Below are positions 49,001-59,630 of a DNA stretch of 64,000 nt, in pieces. The notes under the pieces are model-generated. The model was not told the DNA's origin. It was given only the letters and a program-made list of their open reading frames with translations, and did not search any database. Source of the DNA: Magnaporthiopsis rhizophila (taxonomy: Eukaryota > Ascomycota > Sordariomycetes > Magnaporthales > Magnaporthaceae); NCBI GenBank assembly GCA_003049465.1, contig PYSS01000056.1, positions 181,856-245,855 of the forward strand, written 5' to 3'. The translations under genes and the position numbers were made by a program. Within the stretch, counting starts at the first letter, position 1; every line of letters begins with the position of its first letter.

Positions 49001-49556
49001 TCTTTTTATGCATACCTGATAGATGATGGGGAAAAACCCGCGTTTCACGATAACCCAGATTTCAAATCTCGGGACTTGGCGAAACAAAACCAACCACGCA
49101 AGGACAACTTCATGCCTTTTTTGCTTGCTCGCTCGCTTGGCGATGCCCGCTAAGAGAGGGCGGGCAGTTTCGTCCGATCTCCTGATGCACGTTTATCCCC
49201 AGAGATTGACCAAATGATTTGCCGGTTCCAAAAGCCTGGCGCTATGTGCTATGCGGGGATGATATCAGACTACGCTCGCAGGAGTATCGGTCGGCTGAGC
49301 TGAACCACGGACGGGACCGGCAGGAATTCCGCGGCATTCATATTCTCGTCGCTGAGTCGTTGGAGTTGTTTTTTTTTTTTTGGGCAGGATTTTGTGAAAA
49401 ACCACGCAGCTCCAGCTCTGGTGCATAGGGGGGAACTAACATCCATGCCGTCACAAAAAGCCACGTCATTAGTGACACAATCCCGGATGTTGGGGACAAC
49501 TTTCCCGGTGCCTTAACATTTCCTCCCGAGCACTGGCAAGCCACCAATAAGCCACC

Positions 49557-49623
49557 NNNNNNNNNNNNNNNNNNNNNNNNNNNNNNNNNNNNNNNNNNNN
49601 NNNNNNNNNNNNNNNNNNNNNNN
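49557..49623. other. Assembly gap (67 N)
   Basis: A run of undetermined bases, followed by a C homopolymer. Any structure crossing this point is unreliable. Confidence 0.99.
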
Positions 49624-51526
49624 CCCCCCCCACCTCAAGACCACAAGCACACCGCCTGCGAGATACGCGGGCGTTGGCATCTCAGAAAGGGCTTTCAGCT
49701 ACCGCGAAATCCAGGCACGCGGAAGCAGGCCGTGCAGGGGCATAAATCAACGAGAAAGGGCAGAAGCGGGAAGGAAAAAAAAAGCAAAGGAAAGAAAAAG
49801 CAAGTTGTGCTGAGCCTGGCCAACCCGAACTCAGGGATAAGCGAGCGGACGTTGCCGAAAGGTCAGTGTGATATGTGACCCTCGGGATTTAGCCCGCCGC
49901 AACCCGCGCGTAGCTGAACTGCCACCCGAGGCTAGGACAGGTCTGGACAAGGACGGTAAGTCGACCCCTCGCAGTAAGCCCCTCCACGGGCGCGAAAGCC
50001 TGTGACGTGTGATAGGATGAGAATATGGCTCAACCTGGAGGTTTCTCTTTCTTTCTTTTTTTTTTTTTTTTTTTTTTTTTCCTTTCCGGTATTGAGGCTA
50101 GCCGCGTTGTGCCACCCACCACTCATCGCATGTCCGACCCATTCCCGTCGGGACACGCAGCGACACGAGACGAAAGGGAAGCTGCAGGGTCTTTCCTGGG
50201 CTATACAAAGCTCTCTATTTTCCCCAATGCGGGTCGCTGAGCTCTGCCATTCGCCGCCGGCACGGTCACCTCAACTCTACGCGCTCGTCCGATGGGCACC
50301 TCCGACGCCGTGCTTCGTAGCCCTGTTGCGGGCAAAGGCTGTTGAAGTCGAGTTTCCGACGCCGGTTGTGATACCTAAACCTATTCAACCCGCCCATGAT
50401 GCACAAAAGCTCCTTGCTGTTCAGAACCCCTCCAGGTACGCGTGTTTTGTTGACTTTTACATGTGCTTGATGCACCCTTTCGCCGTTCCCCTCCAGTCGA
50501 GATGCGACCGAACATCGGCACTGCGACGGCGGGGTGGTGCCCACGGTTACTATACTGTACAATCGACATTATGATATGTGGAGTGCGCACTGGAGAAGGA
50601 CATGGGGAGGGTGGAGCTGTGTTTCCTTGTTGGGGTCAAAACAAAACAAGGCGAAGTGATGAAGAAAACACGCACCTCCACAAGCGATCGAGTTCTCTGT
50701 CACGAAGCAAGTGCTTCGGAACCTCGACCATCGCTGGAATCGGGGCGAGGGAACCGGCGTGAGGAAACCAGGGCGAAGAGAAACGAAAAAGATGCAGGCA
50801 AGCGTTTCTTTGCCCCAAAGAGGGCCTTGCCTGACGACGATCTACTCGTCCCCGAGTTTTTGACCTCGCCCATCATCGGCATCTAATGCTGAACCCACAC
50901 GATACAGGCGAGCCTTGTCCAGGTCACCCCAAGCCGCGCCGACGCCAAGCCCGTTAGCCCGAGGGCGCTAACGGACAGGAACATGGCTTGTCGCCGAATA
51001 ATGCCATCCATCGGAGGCAAAGGTACAAAATTAAACCACAGAAGTGGCAATCTTGTAGAGGAGGAGGGGCTGGGGCTGGGAAGGATCCTGCGCCTTTCGG
51101 TGCGTGGGGACAGACAGGCACCCCTTCTCTCACACATCTCTCCTCGCGTCCATGAGAAAGGACAACAAAAGAAAAAAAAGAGCGAGAGCGGGCCGCCGGT
51201 CGTCGGTCCTGGGTTGCCCGAGCCCGCTCTACACATCAAAAGCTGCCGACTTAGGTACCTAGGTACCAAGTTGCACTACTACGTCCGACATGCCGGCAAA
51301 GACACTAATGCAGGGCCGAGGAAACAAAAAAACATAAAAGTAAAAGTGGGTACTGTCCTTGCTGCCCAATCAGCACTGACAGGGCGGCCTCAGCGAAAGT
51401 TGAATTGGCCAGTAAGGCTCGCCGCGGCTGGTCGGTGGATGGGATGTGATGTGGTCCCCCTCGCTGTTGCAGACAGCTGACGAGAGGGTGGGACGGGTGC
51501 TTATGGAGTGGGTACTTTGCAGGCAG

Positions 51527-51530
<4 letters not shown>

Positions 51531-51571
<41 letters not shown>
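51531..51571. repeat. (GT)n microsatellite
   Basis: About twenty GT units directly after GCAGGTAT. It is a simple sequence repeat, likely length-polymorphic. Confidence 0.95.
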
Positions 51572-51572
<1 letters not shown>

Positions 51573-53268
51573 CCTTTTTGGATTTAGGCGTACATCGTCA
51601 GGTGGCTTCTGCAGGTCCCTCGAAGCGAGGACACACAGACAAAAGCCCATCGAGCCTTCTCGAAGGGGCACGGCACGCGAAGAGGCGCCCTGCACGGCGG
51701 TGGCTGGACGTTTTGACCTGCTTCAGTTCAATGCTTGCACGAGCATTTCTGTCTGTGCCACGAGACCGGTTGTGCCGCGGGGAATTCATAGACGGCTGCA
51801 TAACAGGCGGAAAATGCTGGGATCAGATCCCTGTCGTGAGAAAAAAAAAAAAAAAAAAAAAAAAAAGAAAGAGACGCGTTCTCGAAGATATGTTCCCAAT
51901 GCGGAAAGCTCGGGAAATTGCACATATACCCATCACCGCCGATCTTATCCCGCCAAGTCGCCTGCTGCCAACCACAAATCAGCGGGGTGCTGATGAGAGG
52001 ACGGCATTGCAGTGCGGATGATGATGAAGATTCATGCTGTGGGTGGTGGCGTGAACAGAGCACACCTTTGGACATGTGTCGGGGCGCAAAAGACGCGCTT
52101 TTTTTTTTTTTTTTTTTTTTTTTCGCTGCCAGCCGTGGGCCGAGACTCCCCTGCATGCAATAGATCGAAAAAAAAAGAAGAAAAAAAAAAACGGACGTGA
52201 TGGATTTGATACCCGGCAATTTGATAGGACAAACCCGCCTCGCCAAGATGGTTCTTTTTTGTCTGCTCTTTGCTAAATGGAAAAGATCGGCGAGCACCAC
52301 TGCCCTTTGCGGTGTCGGATGCAACGCTAGAAACCCTCAACATTCGACATTTCTCACTCTCCTTATTGGCCGTGTCTTGCGTGGTGTAGGTAACTCGACT
52401 CCCGCATCTGTTGGGAATGGGCTAGGCCAATATTCAGGGTAGCATCGTCCAGCATTGAACTCGACCATGTAACCTACAGCGCGCGTGCCTGCATTAATGG
52501 GGTCACACCGGCCACATTGCCGTACCAGAGAAAGACAGCAGGAAAGTTACGGGAATGTGCGCTGTCAGATTTTCGTCATGAAGGTTGGCATGGGGTAGGG
52601 GAGCTAAGCTACCCGGTGGCACTGTGAAGAAAGCTTGGTGCAGGTCCTGCCTGCGTAGCCGCCGTTTCCCCAGCGGAAGCTGAGGGGCCGGCCGGGAAAG
52701 GCTAATATCAAAAAGTGCATCGGCGTCGTGCAGTTGCCAGCTGTGCTGGATCGACCACACGATATCACGTCGGTGAGGAGGCCGCTGGCTTAGCTTGCTC
52801 CTTTCTCTACCTGGCACACGAAGGAAGGAAGGAAGGAAAATAAAAGCGGGCGATACGTATGAAAAGGACAAATATCCGGGCCGTGTATCCCAACCTCATT
52901 TGGCCTGGTCGGCGTTGTTGGCTGGGTATCTCAACGAGGTTGGGGGCAGGGAGAAGCACTGCGTCAAAATTGACCGCGCCGGGAAAATCCAGGTCGGGCG
53001 TTGAAACCCACGAATTATCACCGCCACTAACATCCAACGCTGCCCTAGCAAATTTCCAGATCGGGAAGCGTCCCCTCCCTCGGTGGCCGCATGCGAGAGC
53101 TTGGTGGCATTTTGGTGATTGGCTACGTCAGCCTCGATTGCTTTTCCTTCTCGTATCCTTTTATGGCTTTTCATCCAGAGCTTGACCATGGAGCTGTATG
53201 GTGGACGGGGACATCCATACCAGAAAAGAAGAGATGAACGTGTGTGGTAGCCGACTCCGTCACGGCAG

Positions 53269-53271
<3 letters not shown>

Positions 53272-53335
<64 letters not shown>
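53272..53335. repeat. 64-nt poly(A) homopolymer
   Basis: An uninterrupted run of 64 A, the longest homopolymer in the window. I see no flanking target-site duplication or retroelement coding sequence, so it is described only as a simple repeat. Confidence 0.95.
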
Positions 53336-53337
<2 letters not shown>

Positions 53338-56300
53338 CTATCCATATTTTATTGATTTTCTCGGCCTCGCTCCAACACGCGTGTTGGTGGCACATCGGCC
53401 CAATTGCCGGCGCCTCGGCTTCCCTTCCCCTCCCTCGCGTCATCATCCCCTAAGATGTAAGATCCTGGCCTCGCTCTACTGGACATCCGAACGAGCCGTA
53501 CCAAAGGAAAATCCCGCCTCTTCCTCCCCAGCCCAATCCTCTCCCGATCGAGGCGCCTCTCGGCAGGATGAGCTCCCCTGCCCTTCTCCTGCTCCTGCGC
53601 CCTCTCACGGCGGCAGCGGTGAGCATCGGATGGGAGTGTGAAGGTGTGATTGATGCGAAAAAAAACCGCGATCTGTGTGGCGACTGCGCCGATCCTTGCC
53701 TGTTCGTCGCCAACAAAAAGGAGAATGCGCCTTAGGCGACCGGTTAAGCCTGGATGGATACAGTACATGCTCATTTTTCCACCCCACGAACGTGTCTTTG
53801 CTTCTTTTTTTTTTCTCCCTCTCTCTCTTTCTCTCTTCCCGCCTCATCAATCTGCATGGCACCCTTACAAGGTCTTGATTTGCTTCTTCGCGAATCCAGC
53901 CCTCCTATTTCCCGGAACCGGTTGACCGAAAATGAGCGATAGCGCGCTGTTTGATAAGAACATGGAAAAAAGAGGAAAAGAAGCAGAAGAGAAGGATGGA
54001 GGGGGCAGGGCTGGATCCGCCCCCTTGCAGGTAGCGTGTCATGCTCTTCCACCAGAGCCACTCGGTTCTGGAAAAGCTCGCGGGTCAATGGAAGAGCAAC
54101 GCGCGAAACGCGATGTTGGCGAGGCATTTTCCGCAAGCAAGTAGGGGAGTCGTCTCCGTCACACCTGTGATGTCCTTGTAGTTGCATAAACGGCCTCGGC
54201 TTTTTGCAAGCTTGCATACCACCTTTACCGCATTTGGATAGACGGCCGAGATCTTCGAAATGTTCTCCAGCTATAGTACGTCCCGCAATAAGCATCCCAC
54301 TGTCCAGGTAGGCAGGCGGGCGAGTCAGCCCCGCCGTTGAAGGAGATATTTCGCGACAAACTCAGCGAGCGGAGCGCCCAGTAAAACGAAGGCCCCTCCC
54401 TCTCTCATGCTGGAAAAGGCAGGTCAGGTCGGGGAGTTCGGAAGGGAAGTCGCACGAAGCATAAAGTGTGGCGATTCTTATCGGGGTATATCGTATATCG
54501 GGGCCCACCGCCTCTCCGGCAACCCATGGGATTGCTTCCTTGGGTGAACCTAGGCCAAGAGTTCCAAAATAGCTTCAAGGCCGGTCCATGCAAAAAAAAA
54601 AAAAAAAAAAAGAGTAAGGCGCAGGGCATTTGGTAAAGATAGTATTTCAGGTGGGCGAGAGATCTCCTTTTCCTCTGCCCCGGGACTGGGCACATCGACA
54701 CAAAGTCGCGAAGCTGAAACGGCAGCAGCCACCGTAGCACTGCCGCCCACCCGTCCGGCCATGGAATTGAAGCGAGGGAGATGGCGGAAGTCGGATCGGA
54801 CATGTCAAGGCGGCAAAAAGCAATGCATCGTCGCTTGTCGCGTCAACACGTGCCGACTCGATGCAAACAGATACCGAGGACGGCGGTGTTCACAACAGAC
54901 GATGTAGGCAGTGACATGTGTCTATCGATACCTAGCCGGGGCTGCGGGCACAGTGACATACCCTTATGGCGGCGGCACATTCCCAAAACGGGAAGTTGTC
55001 TAGCAATAAGAGGCAAGTCGTTATAGCCCTACGCTACATACGTGTAACGCCATTGGCCATGCTGGGGGATTGGGCTCCGCTTTCCAGGCTCGTCGCATTC
55101 TGCATTCTTCTCTTGCCCAGGCCCTCGGATAAAGTTATGTTGTCTAGTGTCGGGTGTGTTTCCGGATTTGTGGCCCGGCGAGCTGAGCCCGCTCAAAGAG
55201 GACAGACGGTGAGTCTGATCGGGTACGTGTACGAAAAGGGCATGTGCGAAAAAAAAAAAGTCAATCGCCCGTATCGAGAAAAAGGTTTCGCGCTCGCGGT
55301 CTAAACGCTTTGATGCGCAAAACCCGAAGAAAAAAAAAGGAGAAGGAGAGGAAGAGAGGATGCTCGTTTCGAAACGGCATGTAACTCTAGCCCGACCTCC
55401 AGGACAAACAAGCCGATTCCGCGCGGACCTTGTTTGTTTCGCAAGCGTATGCGTATGGCGATATGGAGGATGGAGGATGATGGAGGATGAGAGCCCGGGC
55501 CAACGTACATGGTGCCTGCTTTTGGCAGTGCGTCGGTGTTTTCGAACGTGCAGCTGTAACAAGTGGAGTCTGGTTGAGTGGGCGTTGAAGCTCGGCCATA
55601 TCTTCCTTCGGAGACGCATTCCACAGCCGTATCGGCGACCACCGGAGAAGCAAAGATGTCTTCCCCCTTTCCCGGTGAAGCCACCTGAGTGAGATAAAAA
55701 GCAAAGATGGCGGCCAGCAAAATTCCCAACTGGACGCCCCCCAAATCGCCGGTCGGTTTCAGAGCTGGGTGGCTGCAAAACCCCACACGCACCCTGCCCT
55801 GCGGCGTTTTCCTAGCGCAACGCCAACACGTTATGTACCGGATCGACATGGGAAGACGCTTACGTTTGATGTGTGTCACCAACAGAGAAAAGCGAAAAGG
55901 CAAAAAAGGCGAGATGCACGTGTTTTCTCGCCAAAAACTACGGTAATGGACCGTCTCGTCATCATAGCTGCTGCAAGTCAAAATCCTAGCAGCGACGCCC
56001 ATGCCCATGCCCCGTCGCGTATGTACGATACTTTGCGCCATCGCGTCGGTCTGAGAAAGCTGGGGGTTTCATTTACCAGTGTACCATTTATCGCCTGGAA
56101 GGGTGTGCACCTCGTCTATCGATGGGATGGCTTGTCAAAAGTGCCCCCCAGCAGGACGGCGGTCGGTTATAGCGAAAGGGACGTATGTACCCACCCCACC
56201 TACCCAGCCAGCGACCGGCCAGCCTTCCCTGATCTTGGTTCTCTGGCGAAAAGGAGGGGGAACGCGTGCAAAGAGGGGTCCGGCAAACGCCTGTAGCCTA

Positions 56301-59300
56301 GGGGACGAGGGCCCGACGAGCCGCGTGGGGTCTGACGGGCACGGCGGGCTGCTCTTGATTTCCTTCGTCCTCGTGTTCTGTAGCACAGCTGGAATGGAAG
56401 AAGGATGGCACAGCTGTAGCACGGCGCGGAAAGATGCATTCGATGTTTCCTTGCGGCATCCATATAAGGACGCCAAGCCATCGCAATTGGCGGCTGACCA
56501 CAGCGTTGCGTTTTGCATTTTCGTCCCGAAAAAAAGAAAAAGGCACATTCATCTCAGCTCTTGCCTTTTTTCTGGTCAACCCCTGTCACTATCATCGCGT
56601 GGGATCCAAAATCGTCCAATATCGAAAAAAAGTATACGGACTTTTCACAGCCGGAGAATCTGCCGACTGGTGGACAGGCTGGACGGGTGCTTTTGCTTTT
56701 TTTTTTGTGTTCACTAACTGCCGCCCTGTGATCTTTTTTAGGCGACCGACGAGAAATAAAATGGCACACCAACCCGAAGAGCATGACGAATCGGGAGATT
56801 ACAACACCCTACGAAAATTCCCAACTGGGCTTTTCTCAGCTCCCCCACCAATGTTGCAAAGTCTGGACCTTTGTTTTCTGCTGTTCTATGAATATCCGCA
56901 ACGGACGAACCAGGATGACGCTCGCTCGCTAGGCTTTGGCGGGAGTAAGGCTCGGCAGACAAACAACAACGGGGAACCCGTGTTTTTGTTTTCCCCTCCT
57001 CGTCTTCCCCGCGCGGCATGAGCATGGCGAAACGGGGCCGGTGCTTCGGAAGGCCGAGAGTTGCCCGAACCCAGCACCGCAACCAAACACGTTGGTTCTG
57101 CGGGACACACACACGCACACACACACCAAAGTTGATAGTCGGCCCGTGGTGTAGGACGCGGGGCCGGCTCGGCCTCGCCAAACTGGCATTAGATTAAATG
57201 CCAATTTCTCGAGGCACACGCGGCACAACTGGGTGTGCGGGCCCCACGAATATCCGTATACCTAACCTGTCTGTTGTGGCAGACAGACAACAGACGGGCA
57301 TGACACCCGCTATGTGTCTCTGCGGCACGGGTTCAGCAAACCAGACTTGACGGCGAGTGGCCCGGTCTCGTCGCCCGGCCCACACACAACACGTCGACGC
57401 ACACGGTTGCAGCGCAGCAGAGCTGGACGGCTGCAGGCGAGGTCGGCGCAGACTGGCTGCTGCCAGTTGCCACCCTCGCACTGGTTCCCCAGCTCTGCAG
57501 GCAACAAATTTGGCTTCCGACTTTGACTGGTGCGGTGCAGCATGTACCAAACATGCCCAAGCCTTCAATGGGCTGGGCGGCCGTCTTTGTTGGCCACACG
57601 CACGCCATTCAGAATGAGACTGGCCCCAAAAAACTGCCACCCGGAAATCTGGTTCTGGTAATTTCAATGCCCTATGAGGATTTGCCATTGCCTGCCCATC
57701 TCCATTCCGCTTTTTTAACGAGAGCGACATTGCAACAATAATCGAACTGTTGGTCAATGGGAGAGACTGCCAAAAATACAACATTGAGCCAGACAAGAAA
57801 CCAACAAACGACGTGATTGATGGATTGGGAACTCTGGCCACCCCCGCTAAGCCCTCCTGTCAATCAGCCGCCCAGCAGGCATCATCGTGGTGTAAGCACC
57901 GACAGGTACCTAAACCCGACCTACCTGCAGTTGACATATAACGAATGTGCAGATATTGCATTGACGTATGGCCGGAGGACCGTCACCAAGAAGAGCGCAT
58001 GGCCACCCTCCACCACCATCATCCTGGCCCATCGTATTCAGCCAGTTGAGCCGGCAGCTCTGGGCCTGCGGATATTCAACCGTCGAGGAGGAGTGGGGTG
58101 TGCGAGGCCGCTGTCCGATGGGCTTCTGCTTCTGCTGCTGCCGCTGTTGGCGCAAGCATTCTTCCAGATCGTTTCCTTCCTGCTCCTTTTTCTTGCTTTT
58201 TTTTTTTTTTTTTTTTTTCTCCCTTTTCCTTTTTAGCAATGGGCTGGCTGGGAGAGCCGTGGAGAGAGAGGGCTGGGGTCTCAACCTTCGCCTCACAAAC
58301 TGCATCCAAGCGAGGCCGGTCTGCGCGTACTGGGCTGCATCTCATGCTTGTGAGCACCACCGGCACCGCATAAGACCCTCCCCGGTACATGCAAGCGCAA
58401 GAAGAGACCTGTCTCCTGGGGGTGGTTCCACTTGCCCTGCCTTCTCTCTTTGCGCGCGTGAGGCCGGCTGGCTGGCTGGTAAGCTTCCCAGCAAGCAACC
58501 CCAAAGAGACCCTGGTCCCAAAAGGGGAGTGGAGAAATCATGACCGGCCGCCCTTCTCTCACATCCATGTTTGGTTCCTTTTCTCTTCCCACACACCCCC
58601 GTCCTTTGACGGCTGGGGAGCGACCCAGAAAAAAAAAAAAGAGAGGACCCACTTCTCTTCGCTCTTGCAGGCCGTCACCCTTACCCCTGTCCGCCTCAGC
58701 AACCACCCTGGTTTTTCCTGACTGGGCCCCCCATGTCACCACTTTTGAAAGGGCTACCCCGGCTCCCCTGTCCCCCCTACCTAGTTTCTTAGGACTCTCT
58801 GCCTCCTAGGGAGCTGCTGTGCTAGCTTGTATCCCCTGTCCCTTGCCGTTGGGAGTAGCACCGTTCAGGGAGGGCACGCTCAACACCCAGCCAGCTCTGC
58901 GCAGTGGCCGGTACTCAAAACTTATACATAATAGCGTTGAAGGCCCAGATCCATCTCGCATCCCCCACTGGTCTGACCCCCTTCTCATCTTCACGCTTTG
59001 TTTTGCAATCTTGGTTCTACAGGGCACCAAGAGGAACACAGACGTCTACACGAGCCGACTTTCCTTTTGGATCCATCACAAGAGAGAGACCTGCGGACCG
59101 GGGAAATAACGACGCAAGCACCAGCAGCAGTTCACAAGCACGTGCTACTGCTTCTCGGAGGAAGAGATATCATTTTGAGGTTGCAACAACGCTCGGGTGC
59201 AGCAACAACTACAACTACAACGGCAACAACGGCCTGCCAGTACCAGATTCGATGCTGGTTGGTTGGGCATATAGAGGCGAAGCCTAAAGACGAATACCGC

Positions 59301-59573
59301 CACGCGGGATCCTCTGTCGTACCGGCACGACTCGGCAGCCGATCCCACGACGCCATAGCACTCTCGCCTGTCCGACCTGTCCACCTGCCCGTGTGGGAAT
59401 CTGACCGCCCTCCCCGGTGCTGCACACGACGCTGGGCCGGGACCTGTCAGCGACTGACAACGCCCGGGACATCTGCCTCGGGGGCCCGTCCCCACCGCGA
59501 GCGACCTTGGAACGAAATTCGGGCCCCGTTGTGTGTCCACTGGCCCGCCCTTGCTGGCTGGGGATCTTAGCAA

Positions 59574-59580
59574 CCATATA
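59574..59580 (+). promoter_or_regulatory. TATA-like element of the CRIB-protein gene
   Basis: ATATAAT lies about 50 bases before the ATG at 59631 and is followed by an A-rich leader. The short distance suggests either a very short leader or that this element is not used. Confidence 0.3.
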
Positions 59581-59630
59581 ATAGGAGGGATAACAAAAAA
59601 GAGAAGGCAAAGGCAAAAAACAAACAAAAA

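Larger units (their letters stand above)
42654..59630. other. Approximately 17-kb region without recognisable genes
   Basis: Apart from the tandem repeat near its left end, this stretch has no open frame with family resemblance on either strand. It contains T or A homopolymers at 50056-50080, 51841-51866, 52099-52123, 53272-53335 (64 A), 54592-54611 and 58197-58218, a (GT)n tract at 51531-51571 and a 67-N gap. Scattered near-consensus splice signals exist (donor-like CAGGTATGT at 51524-51532; acceptor-like CACTAAC...TTTTTTAG ending at 56741). It could be a long regulatory region, host non-coding RNAs, or contain fast-evolving genes I cannot see. Confidence 0.6.

Noticed and set aside
50002..50574. 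190-codon open frame (+) across a T tract
   Set aside because: The N-terminal part is a translation of the T homopolymer (poly-Phe); nothing conserved follows.
51254..51267. 14-bp palindrome GGTACCTAGGTACC
   Set aside because: Low-complexity GGTACC/CCTAGG strings are common in these genomes; no second copy or functional context nearby.
53272..53335. Poly(A) tail of a LINE or SINE insertion
   Set aside because: No reverse-transcriptase coding remnant or flanking target-site duplication could be seen, and the same type of tract is found in both orientations elsewhere.
55301..56041. 246- to 249-codon minus-strand open frames around 55029-56041
   Set aside because: Two overlapping frames of equal length in different phases, low-complexity Phe/Ser/Arg content and no homology signal.
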